Source: an uncultured Eubacteriales bacterium (lineage in GTDB: Bacteria; Bacillota; Clostridia; UBA1381; UBA9506). Taken from it: a stretch of 14,199 nt of DNA. The stretch lies in the NCBI GenBank assembly GCA_900545185.1, contig UQYH01000060.1, positions 1-14,199 of the forward strand, given 5' to 3'. The number at the start of each line of letters is the position of its first letter. Positions within the stretch are counted from its first letter, which is position 1. Positions 1 through 6,222 of this stretch are shown here, in pieces. A program made the translations under genes and the position numbers. The notes below the pieces were generated by a model. The model was not told where the DNA came from and did no database searches. It was given only the letters and a program-made list of their open reading frames with translations.

Positions 1-165
1 TTTTCCAATCAATGGGTTGCATTTTGCTTCAAAGCTTTATTGTGCGCAGTTATCCCCAACATTGTTTTAATAGCCGTGTTTCGCAGTAACTATGAGCTTA
101 AATCATTGTATGCACATGCGCATGAGTTTTTCAAAAGAATACGGAAGAACAAGTCATATACATAA
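1..165 (+). CDS. C-terminal fragment of a membrane protein, possibly a polysaccharide flippase
   Basis: An open frame runs in from the left edge and ends at a TAA at 163-165, giving 54 codons with no start in the window. The visible part has one hydrophobic segment (about residues 6-27, WVAFCFKALL...VLIAVF) and then a short basic tail (FFKRIRKNKSYT). A last membrane helix followed by an aromatic and basic cytoplasmic tail resembles the C-terminus of Wzx-type oligosaccharide flippases, in which a motif like FYRTKEFKYL follows the final helix; here it reads FRSNYELKSLY. That match is from memory and weak. It could equally be another polytopic membrane protein. The frame, hydrophobicity and stop are visible; the family is inference. 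Confidence 0.4.
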   Translation, partial: FSNQWVAFCFKALLCAVIPNIVLIAVFRSNYELKSLYAHAHEFFKRIRKNKSYT

Positions 166-410
166 AAGATGTGTAGGGGAGGAAAAAGCCTATTGCAAAT
201 CTACAATTAAAGAATTATGACTGCGAGATGATATATTGACGTTCAATGCACAGAAAACGACGGTCGGTTTCTTTTTGCTTGTGGTGGTTTTGCTTGAAAT
301 TTTTCTTCCGGGACTTTTGAACGCTTTGAATACTCCGACCAAAACCTATGACATAGCATACGGTTATCCGGCAATGGCTTCAAAAATGTTCGGGTACACA
401 TTTTATGCTT

Positions 411-1247
411 TTAGTTTTCATAAACCTCTTGTTTTAAGTAATATTCCCGGTAATAGCGCGGCGAATATCCTGCATAGCGCTTAAACAGCTTGGAAAAATG
501 GCTGATATCATCAAAGCCGAGCGAATGCATGATGTCCGAAATGGGCAGATCGGTTGTTTCGAGCAAGGTTTTGGCACGTTCTATGCGTTGAATGGTAATG
601 TGCTTGGCCGGGGTTGTGCCGGTTTTTTCTTTAAACAAGCGGATAAAATAATTGGGGTGCATGCCTGCAACGGCGGCCAACTCCGCATTGGAAATGGGGC
701 GGTTGATATGTTCGTTGATGTAGGCAAACACACTCCCGATTTCGGCCTCCGTCTCTTCACGCGGAGCAATTTCGTAATGCGCGGTGCGCTCAATATAGGC
801 TGCAACCAAATCTAAAATAGCAACCTTCAGCTTTAAAATGCCGCAAAGGGAATCGTCCTCTGCATATTGAAAAACGGTTTTAAATTGCTTTTTCACCTGC
901 TTATCATCCCCGATGACAAGGTAGCGCGGCAGTTTAACCAATGAAAAAAAGTTGTTACCACCTGTTTCCAAATTAAAATGAAGCCAGTATTTTTGAAACG
1001 TAACCCCTTCTTTTGCATAAAAGGAGTGGCGCATGCCGGCCGGAATTAAAAACCACATACCTGCGCTTGCTTCGTACGAAATGCCGTTTTCCTGCAAGAT
1101 ACAGGAACCGCTTGTAATATAATAAAACTTATTGTGCGGACAAATGATATTCATGCCGCGCCAATGGATATGCTTATTGCTGAAAATGCCGCCTGCACCG
1201 TAGTTTACGTTCATGCCGGACAGGTAACCTTCGGGTAACTCTTTCAA
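411..1247 (-). CDS. AraC-family transcriptional regulator (cupin sensor plus two HTHs)
   Basis: This is a 278-residue regulator. The N-terminal half (about residues 15-110) looks like the cupin-type ligand-binding arm of AraC proteins, with the pattern FYYITSGSCILQENG then WFLIPAGMRHSFYA. The C-terminal 100 residues hold two helix-turn-helix units (about 187-208 and 235-257), with hallmarks MHPNYFIRLFKEKTG, RIERAKTLLE and SHFSKLFKRYAGYSPRYYR. I chose the TTG at 1245-1247 rather than the ATG at 1305-1307, because an AAAGGAGAGAGG site lies just upstream of the TTG (plus-strand positions 1252-1263) and the ATG falls inside the -35 region. It follows murA on the same strand but has its own promoter. 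It resembles the regulator at 2838-3680. Such proteins usually sense a sugar or other small molecule; the ligand cannot be read from the sequence. Confidence 0.9.
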   Translation of the reverse strand: MKELPEGYLSGMNVNYGAGGIFSNKHIHWRGMNIICPHNKFYYITSGSCILQENGISYEASAGMWFLIPAGMRHSFYAKEGVTFQKYWLHFNLETGGNNFFSLVKLPRYLVIGDDKQVKKQFKTVFQYAEDDSLCGILKLKVAILDLVAAYIERTAHYEIAPREETEAEIGSVFAYINEHINRPISNAELAAVAGMHPNYFIRLFKEKTGTTPAKHITIQRIERAKTLLETTDLPISDIMHSLGFDDISHFSKLFKRYAGYSPRYYREYYLKQEVYEN

Positions 1248-1278
1248 TCTGCCTCTCTCCTTTGGTTTGCTACCTATT

Positions 1279-1307
1279 ATTATATATGAATCAAGGCAAA
1301 TTTGCAA
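1279..1307 (-). promoter_or_regulatory. Sigma-A-type promoter of the minus-strand AraC gene
   Basis: Read on the minus strand, TTGCAA (plus positions 1302-1307) is followed by a 17-base spacer and a perfect TATAAT (1279-1284). The expected transcript start is about 25 bases upstream of the ribosome binding site at 1252-1263, which supports the TTG start. A perfect 10-base palindrome, GCAAATTTGC, lies at 1296-1305 over the -35 box and could be an operator. The promoter sits just beyond the end of murA, so this regulator can be expressed separately from murA. Confidence 0.7.
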
Positions 1308-1315
1308 GTCTTATT

Positions 1316-2575
1316 TCACCCCTCTGGCCTGCGGCAAATATCGGCGCCCAGTGACTGCAATTTTTTCTCCAAGCCGTCATAGCCGCGCTCTATGTGGTAA
1401 ATATCTGAAATTTCCGTTGTTCCCTTTGCGGCAAGACCGGCGATGACAAGAGCCGCCCCGGCGCGTAAATCCGTGGCCTTTACCTTTGTGCCGTTTAACG
1501 TTTTTTTGCCTTCAACCACGGCGCTGCGCCCGGCAACACGGATGGCTGCACCCATGCGGCACAGTTCCGCCGTGTGCATAAATCGGTTTTCAAAAATCGT
1601 TTCGGTAATAATGCCCGTTCCCTCTGCAACGCTCAACAGTGATGTCATTTGCGCCTGCATATCGGTCGGAAAACCGGGAAAGGGCAGGGTTTTAATATCT
1701 ACGGCACGGAATCGGCCGGAGAATTTCACCGTAATGGCATTATCGGCAATATCCAGCGGAATCCCCATTTCCGATAATTTGGCAGTGATAGGCTTAACAT
1801 AATCGGGCAAAATATTGGTAACGGTTACTTCGCCGTCGGTAACGGCTGCAGCGGCCAGCAACGTGCCCGCTTCAATCCGATCCGGTATAATACCGTATTC
1901 GGTGCTGTGGAGAGAGGGGACACCGCTGATTTTAACGGTATCTGTCCCGGCACCGGCTATGTGTGCGCCCATGCTGCATAAAAAATTGGCTAAATCCACA
2001 ATTTCAGGCTCTACCGCGGCGTTTTCAATAATAGTCATACCATCGGCCAAGGCGGCTACCGACATGATGTTTTCGGTTGCGCCGACGCTGGGAAAATCCA
2101 GATATACTTTAGCGCCGTGCAGCGCTGAGGCCGAGGCCTCTATACTGCCGCGTGTATTTTTAATTTTGGCGCCGAGTGCGCTTAAGCCTTTTAAGTGCAG
2201 ATCAATCGGTCGTGCACCGATGGGGCATCCGCCCGGCATAGATATTTTAACATGGCCGCAGCGCGCCAAAAGAGGACCCATCACCAAAAAAGAGCCGCGC
2301 AGCTTTCCGGCTAAATCATAAGTGATTTGCGTCTTTCGTAAGTGATTGGAAGAAATCGTCAGGCGATCCGCTTCGTCTCGTGTTATGCTGCATCCCAAAG
2401 AGGATAAAATTTCGCACATGATGCTGACATCGGAAAGCTCCGGCATTTGTGTTAAGGTGACATTTTCATCCGTTAAAATAGAAGCGGCCAAAATCGGCAG
2501 CGCAGCATTTTTAGAGCCGGACACGCTCACGGTTCCGTTTAAAGGCTTTTGCCCTTGAATGATAAATTTATCCAT
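1316..2575 (-). CDS. murA: UDP-N-acetylglucosamine 1-carboxyvinyltransferase (MurA)
   Basis: This cytoplasmic enzyme transfers enolpyruvate from PEP to UDP-GlcNAc, the first committed step of peptidoglycan synthesis. The 419 residues match the family's usual length. Key residues are visible: the SKNA substrate motif at Lys22-Asn23, the catalytic cysteine Cys117 in GGCPIGARPID, Asp305 in FPTDMQAQ, Arg331 in ENRFMH, Arg371 in DLRAGAAL and Arg397 in IERGYD. The active-site residue is Cys, the form sensitive to fosfomycin, not the Asp form. The ATG is preceded by GGAGA (plus positions 2581-2585) with a 5-base spacer. No strong promoter is visible upstream on the minus strand; a weak TATAAA-like -10 (plus positions 2639-2644) is the best candidate. 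The gene is flanked by two AraC-type regulators. Many Bacillota carry two murA copies, and the sequence alone does not say which one this is. Confidence 0.97.
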   Translation of the reverse strand: MDKFIIQGQKPLNGTVSVSGSKNAALPILAASILTDENVTLTQMPELSDVSIMCEILSSLGCSITRDEADRLTISSNHLRKTQITYDLAGKLRGSFLVMGPLLARCGHVKISMPGGCPIGARPIDLHLKGLSALGAKIKNTRGSIEASASALHGAKVYLDFPSVGATENIMSVAALADGMTIIENAAVEPEIVDLANFLCSMGAHIAGAGTDTVKISGVPSLHSTEYGIIPDRIEAGTLLAAAAVTDGEVTVTNILPDYVKPITAKLSEMGIPLDIADNAITVKFSGRFRAVDIKTLPFPGFPTDMQAQMTSLLSVAEGTGIITETIFENRFMHTAELCRMGAAIRVAGRSAVVEGKKTLNGTKVKATDLRAGAALVIAGLAAKGTTEISDIYHIERGYDGLEKKLQSLGADICRRPEG

Positions 2576-2756
2576 TTATATCTCCATTCTGCCGGAGGAT
2601 TAACGCAAAATTAGGGTTAAATGCTCCTTGCTGTTTCTTTTATATTCAGTATTGCCGAACGACAGCAGAACATACGAAGTAAAAAAATGAAAAGAAAGAC
2701 TCTTTTTTGTTTGAAATTGTAAAAAAATTTTTGTTGCGGCAGGTGCAGGTATTGTA

Positions 2757-2786
2757 TTGACAAAAACGCCATATTCTTGATACAAT
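2757..2786 (+). promoter_or_regulatory. Extended -10 sigma-A promoter of the plus-strand AraC gene
   Basis: A consensus -35 TTGACA (2757-2762), an 18-base spacer ending in TGA, and -10 TACAAT (2781-2786) give a strong extended -10 promoter. The predicted start is close to 2793, where an ATG also lies; this argues that the ATG at 2793 is not the normal start unless the message is leaderless. A tandem repeat (GCAGGT twice, 2739-2750) lies just upstream of the -35. That is the position and direct-repeat form often used by AraC-type activators, so it may be an autoregulatory site. An A/T tract further up (2721-2733) could act as an UP element. Confidence 0.75.
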
Positions 2787-2837
2787 AAATACATGCGCAA
2801 AACTTTTACAAAACCGTGCAAAGGGATGAATCCTGTT

Positions 2838-3680
2838 ATGCAGAACATTCAAAACATATATCTTTCAAATTTCAATGCCGTAAGCTACAGCGGCGGCCGA
2901 TATACGCTGCAAAAAGGCGGATTGTGGTCATCCGGGGGCGTTATAAACTTCGCACAGAGCAAGCTGTATTATATTGCTGACGGCCTTTGCAAAATACAAA
3001 TCGGCTCAAAAACTTACATCGGCAGAGAGGGAGATGTTTTCTTAATTCCCAAAAATGTGCCTCATTCGTATGAAAGTGATACGTCACGTCCGTTCGGTGA
3101 GCTATGGATTCATTTTGACGTTTTTCCCAATGCGGATATTTTTGAATTGCTGCATTTGCCTTATTTGCTGCATTTGGGCAGTAACCATCCTATAAAAGCA
3201 TCGTTTGAACGTTTTGAGAAGCTGCAAACCAGTAATTTAATTGCGGACAAATTTGCTGTAAAAGCTGTTTTGTTTGAAATTTTGGCAGAATACGTGAAGG
3301 AGGGTGCAACTGCCGATTGCGAAATTAAAAGCGAAAGCAATATGCGTTTGGAATCCGTGCTGCACTACATTCATGAACACACTGCGGAAACGATATCGGT
3401 TGCAAAGCTGGCGGGGCTGGTTCAAATGCACCCCAATCACTTTATCCGCTTTTTTAAAGCACATACGGGTTATACACCGGCCAATTATATCAAAGGCGTT
3501 CGGATGGAGACGGCCAAACGACTGTTGGAGGAATCGGAGCTGAACATATCGGAAATTGCCGAACGTATCGGGATGCATGAGGCAAGCTATTTTTCTAAAA
3601 TGTTTAAAGAATATCATTCCATGTCCCCTAAAACATATCGGGCTTTTTTTCAAAATAATCCAGTGACATGGGTTGAATGA
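2838..3680 (+). CDS. AraC-family transcriptional regulator, paralogue of the one at 411-1247
   Basis: From the ATG at 2838 this is a 280-residue protein with an N-terminal cupin-like arm (KLYYIADGLCKIQIG at about 42-56, then VFLIPKNVPHSYE) and a C-terminal AraC DNA-binding domain with two helix-turn-helix units (about 187-208 and 237-259; MHPNHFIRFFKAHTG, RMETAKRLLEE, ASYFSKMFKEYHSMSPKTYR). The start is uncertain. ATG 2793 coincides with the predicted transcript start, ATG 2826 directly abuts AAAGGG (2819-2824), and ATG 2838 lies 13 bases after it. It is divergent from murA and shares much of the HTH region by eye with the other regulator, suggesting duplication. No transporter or catabolic gene lies next to it to suggest a ligand. 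No terminator is evident before the next promoter. Confidence 0.9.
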   Translation: MQNIQNIYLSNFNAVSYSGGRYTLQKGGLWSSGGVINFAQSKLYYIADGLCKIQIGSKTYIGREGDVFLIPKNVPHSYESDTSRPFGELWIHFDVFPNADIFELLHLPYLLHLGSNHPIKASFERFEKLQTSNLIADKFAVKAVLFEILAEYVKEGATADCEIKSESNMRLESVLHYIHEHTAETISVAKLAGLVQMHPNHFIRFFKAHTGYTPANYIKGVRMETAKRLLEESELNISEIAERIGMHEASYFSKMFKEYHSMSPKTYRAFFQNNPVTWVE

Positions 3681-3754
3681 GACGGAGAGGCAAAGAGCAG
3701 TTTTTAAGTTACAGCGTCAAAAATTAACAAGAAATTAAATATTATGCATCGCTA

Positions 3755-3783
3755 TTGTGTTTTAAAAAGAAAAGGTGTATAAT
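3755..3783 (+). promoter_or_regulatory. Sigma-A-type promoter of the zinc-ribbon gene
   Basis: TTGTGT (3755-3760), a 17-base spacer and a perfect TATAAT (3778-3783) precede the gene starting at 3829, leaving a leader of roughly 40 bases. The small gene can therefore be transcribed separately from the AraC gene upstream. Confidence 0.65.
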
Positions 3784-3828
3784 GAAGGCAAAGATGACTA
3801 AGATGAGTTTTGAAAGGAGTGTCTTTTT

Positions 3829-4194
3829 ATGGAAAAGCTTTTTTCTGATTTAAAACAAACCGTGAACAGTGCCGTGAAAAAATCCGGCGATTTGGTGGAG
3901 CTGACGAAGCTGAAACTGGCGGCAAGCGATACAAAAAGCGCCATTCAGCTGAATTTTACCAAGCTGGGTGAAATTGCATACTTTGCCGCAAAGGGTGAAG
4001 ATGAACCGGCAAGCGAAGCGGAAGCGCTGGTTGAAGCCATTGATGAATTAAAGCTTACCTTAGCGCAGCAGGAGGAAAAAATTGCAGAGCTTTCCAATAA
4101 AAAGATTTGCCCGAACTGCGGCAAAGCCAGCCACGATGATGCGGCATTTTGCCCGGCGTGCGGCAATCCCTTCGGCAAGCCCGATGAAGCATAA
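3829..4194 (+). CDS. Small coiled-coil protein with C-terminal zinc ribbon
   Basis: This 121-residue protein has a charged helical N-terminal part (about 1-90; FSDLKQTVNSAVKKSGDLVELTKLKL, then EAEALVEAIDELKLTLAQQEEKIAELSNKK), probably a coiled coil. It ends in a zinc ribbon with two CxxC pairs (Cys94/Cys97 and Cys108/Cys111; CPNCGKASHDDAAFCPACG). There is no signal peptide or membrane segment. The start has an AAAGGAG site (3813-3819) with a 9-base spacer. The gene has its own promoter and a terminator just after it, so it is a single-gene unit. Similar small proteins are common in Clostridia and are usually annotated only as zinc-ribbon domain proteins; I do not know a function. The zinc ribbon might mediate protein or nucleic-acid contacts, but that is inference. 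Confidence 0.85.
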   Translation: MEKLFSDLKQTVNSAVKKSGDLVELTKLKLAASDTKSAIQLNFTKLGEIAYFAAKGEDEPASEAEALVEAIDELKLTLAQQEEKIAELSNKKICPNCGKASHDDAAFCPACGNPFGKPDEA

Positions 4195-4214
4195 CAAGCC
4201 GATGGTTTAAAAAT

Positions 4215-4260
4215 GGAGAGGCTGTTTTAAAATGATCATTTTAATGCAGTCTCTTTTTTT
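4215..4260 (+). terminator. Rho-independent terminator after the zinc-ribbon gene
   Basis: An outer stem AGAGGCTG/CAGTCTCT (4217-4224 with 4247-4254, one G-T wobble) encloses a perfect 18-base palindrome (4227-4244, centred on TGATCA), and a run of T follows (4254-4260). It lies about 20 bases after the stop codon and separates this gene from the hydrolase downstream. Confidence 0.8.
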
Positions 4261-4340
4261 ATCATCGGATTCTATGACTAAAATTGTATATTTGTGCCAT
4301 ACTAAAAGAGACGATTTGAAAAATGACAGGAGGATGCAGT

Positions 4341-5339
4341 ATGGAGCAATACGGCAAAAAAATGATGAAAGCGGCAGGTATTGCTGCTGCCGGTGTGGCG
4401 GCAGCCGGTGCAACCGTTTATGCCACGGCAAAGCTTTGGGTTAAAATGGCGGTTGACCGTGAGGAGCCGAGGCTGATGAAAAAGCTGGGCGGCGGTATTT
4501 CGGGTGTGGTGTCGGATGAGGCCTTTGAAACCGAACGTGTTCTTGCGGCCAAAATACTTGCCGGAACAGAACACGAGGAGGTTCACATTACAGGAGATGA
4601 CGGTGTTGGGCTTGTCGGTCATTTTTTCCCTTGCGCTTCGCCCAAACGCATCATCATTGCTTTTCACGGCTGGCGTTCTTCGTGGTCGAATGATTTTGGT
4701 ATGATTTCCGGCTTTTGGCATAAAGAGCACTGCAGTGTGCTTTATGTTGAACAGCGCGGTCAAAACAACAGCGGCGGCGATTATATCAGCTTTGGCTTGG
4801 CAGAACGCTATGACTGCATTGCGTGGGTGAACTGGGTTATGTGTCGCTGCGGCAGCCAGCTGCCGATTTATCTTGCCGGCCTCTCTATGGGCGCAACAAC
4901 GGTTTTAATGGCGGCTGATTTGCCGCTGCCGGAAACGGTTCACGGCATTATGGCAGACTGCGGTTTTACATCGCCGCGCAATATTTGGGATCATATCGGT
5001 CAAAGAAACATTCCGTTTGCGTACGGGATTTACAGCGCTTTGGCCGGTCATATTTGCAAAAGAAGGACGCACTTGGATCCGGGCGAACACTCTACTATAG
5101 ATGCTTTGCAAAAAACAAAGCTGCCGGTGTTGTTTGTGCACGGGACGGATGACCATTTTGTGCCTGTTTCCATGACTTTTGAAAACTATAAAGCCTGTGC
5201 CTCCCCCAAACGGCTGCTGGTTGTGCCGGGTGCCGATCATGCCATGAGCTATTATGTTGATCGTGCGGCCTACGAAGAAGCCGTACTTGATTTTTGGGAA
5301 GCATTTGATGTAAAAGACGATACGGGCGGCAGCGAATAA
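4341..5339 (+). CDS. Membrane-anchored alpha/beta hydrolase
   Basis: A 332-residue protein with an Ala/Gly-rich hydrophobic N-terminal segment (about 11-30), probably a signal anchor, followed by an alpha/beta-hydrolase fold. Visible catalytic features are HGW (109-111, oxyanion region), the nucleophile elbow GLSMGA with Ser182, HGTDDHFVP with Asp271, and His300 in GADHAMSY. The order fits a Ser-Asp-His triad. It resembles the widespread Bacillota hydrolases of the YqkD kind, whose substrates are largely unknown; esterase or acyl-hydrolase activity is inferred from the fold. The ATG at 4341 was preferred over the ATG at 4323 because ACAGGAGG (4326-4333) lies 7 bases before it. The gene follows a terminator, and I see no convincing promoter in the short gap, so its transcription is unclear. 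The relQ-like gene follows after 34 bases and may be co-transcribed. Confidence 0.85.
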   Translation: MEQYGKKMMKAAGIAAAGVAAAGATVYATAKLWVKMAVDREEPRLMKKLGGGISGVVSDEAFETERVLAAKILAGTEHEEVHITGDDGVGLVGHFFPCASPKRIIIAFHGWRSSWSNDFGMISGFWHKEHCSVLYVEQRGQNNSGGDYISFGLAERYDCIAWVNWVMCRCGSQLPIYLAGLSMGATTVLMAADLPLPETVHGIMADCGFTSPRNIWDHIGQRNIPFAYGIYSALAGHICKRRTHLDPGEHSTIDALQKTKLPVLFVHGTDDHFVPVSMTFENYKACASPKRLLVVPGADHAMSYYVDRAAYEEAVLDFWEAFDVKDDTGGSE

Positions 5340-5373
5340 TGTCTGCCGCCGAACACAAAGGAGAAGAAGTGCA

Positions 5374-6096
5374 ATGAAGTTGTTTAAAGCCAACGACGGA
5401 AAATATTTTAACCGCCTGCTGGTTTCAGTTCTTTCCGAAAAGGATGTAAAGAACTGGATGCAAACCTATTCGGCGCCTTACAGGCAGCTTATGTCGTACT
5501 ATCAGTGCGCCATTATGGAGGTTGAAACAAAGTTTAACGTTTTAAATGAAGAAATGTCCTTAGAGTATGACCGTAATCCGATTGAATCGGTTAAAAGCCG
5601 CTTGAAATCGCTGGAAAGCATTGCAGATAAAATGAACCGCAAAAATCTGCCGCTGACGGTAGCGGACATTGAAAAAAATATAACCGATATAGCCGGTATA
5701 CGGGTGATTTGCTCATTTCAATCCGATATTTATATGCTGGCCGAGGCCTTGTTAAAGCAAGATGATATAACGCTGATCGCGAAGAAGGATTACATACAGT
5801 CACCGAAAGCAAACGGTTATCGCAGCTTGCATTTGATTATTGAAATCCCCATATTTTTGCACGATAAAAAGAAACCGATGAAGGTTGAAGTACAGCTGCG
5901 CACCATCTCGATGGACTGGTGGGCCAGCCTTGAGCATAAAATTTGTTATAAAAAAGATGTTGACGATTATGAGAGCATCCGCAAAGAACTGAGAACCTGT
6001 GCCGACATTGCGGCAGGTCTTGATGAACGGATGGAAACCATTCAAAAACGAGTGGATGCTGCCGGGCAGGCCAGAATGAACGGAGAAGCCAAGTAG
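5374..6096 (+). CDS. relQ: Small alarmone synthetase, GTP pyrophosphokinase family (RelQ/YjbM-like)
   Basis: This 240-residue protein has the (p)ppGpp synthetase domain of the RelA/SpoT family but no HD hydrolase, TGS or ACT domain, so it fits a small alarmone synthetase that transfers pyrophosphate from ATP to GTP or GDP. Visible motifs include NPIESVKSRLKS (68-79), ITDIAGIRVICSF (103-115), KKDYIQSPKANGYRSLHL (137-154) and VEVQLRTISMDWWASLEHKICYK (171-193), with the catalytic-site glutamate at about Glu172. These align by eye with B. subtilis YjbM. The N-terminus carries about 30 extra residues, although the ATG has a good AAAGGAGAAG site (5357-5366) and no equally good start lies inside. 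The C-terminal helix fits the tetramer-forming region of RelQ. It lies just upstream of typA but is separated from it by a strong promoter. Confidence 0.92.
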   Translation: MKLFKANDGKYFNRLLVSVLSEKDVKNWMQTYSAPYRQLMSYYQCAIMEVETKFNVLNEEMSLEYDRNPIESVKSRLKSLESIADKMNRKNLPLTVADIEKNITDIAGIRVICSFQSDIYMLAEALLKQDDITLIAKKDYIQSPKANGYRSLHLIIEIPIFLHDKKKPMKVEVQLRTISMDWWASLEHKICYKKDVDDYESIRKELRTCADIAAGLDERMETIQKRVDAAGQARMNGEAK

Positions 6097-6146
6097 ATGC
6101 CGCGACCCGAAAACGGTCGAAACGGGAAAAATCTTGTATAAAAAAT

Positions 6147-6175
6147 TTGACATGCAGCATGAGATGTGATACAAT
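6147..6175 (+). promoter_or_regulatory. Near-consensus extended -10 promoter of typA
   Basis: A perfect TTGACA (6147-6152), a 17-base spacer, an extended -10 TGA (6167-6169) and TACAAT (6170-6175) form a very strong sigma-A-type promoter. The expected start is at about 6182, giving a leader of roughly 40 bases before the typA ATG. This shows that typA can be expressed separately from the alarmone synthetase gene. Confidence 0.85.
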
Positions 6176-6222
6176 ATAATGTTGTAAGTTTTATGAAGAG
6201 ATTAAATTTCCCGGAGGCACAT

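Noticed and set aside
236..484. 82-residue plus-strand ORF with a hydrophobic N-terminus
   Set aside because: It starts at a TTG without a ribosome binding site, overlaps the 3' end of the well-supported AraC gene on the other strand, and has no family I recognise. I kept it only as a low-interest observation.
498..815. 105-residue plus-strand ORF opposite the AraC DNA-binding domain
   Set aside because: It is the antisense shadow of the HTH region, and no independent signals support it.
1815..2321. 168-residue plus-strand ORF inside murA
   Set aside because: It is antisense to murA, whose catalytic and substrate-binding residues are all in place; its composition reflects murA codons read backwards.
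3237..3653. 138-residue minus-strand ORF
   Set aside because: It is the antisense shadow of the second AraC gene, analogous to the one at 498-815.
4905..5393. 162-residue minus-strand ORF across the hydrolase
   Set aside because: It is antisense to an alpha/beta hydrolase with a visible catalytic triad, and it has no ribosome binding site.
6104..6126. CGACC...GGTCG hairpin between the relQ-like gene and typA, considered as a terminator
   Set aside because: The stem is only 5 pairs and no T run follows.
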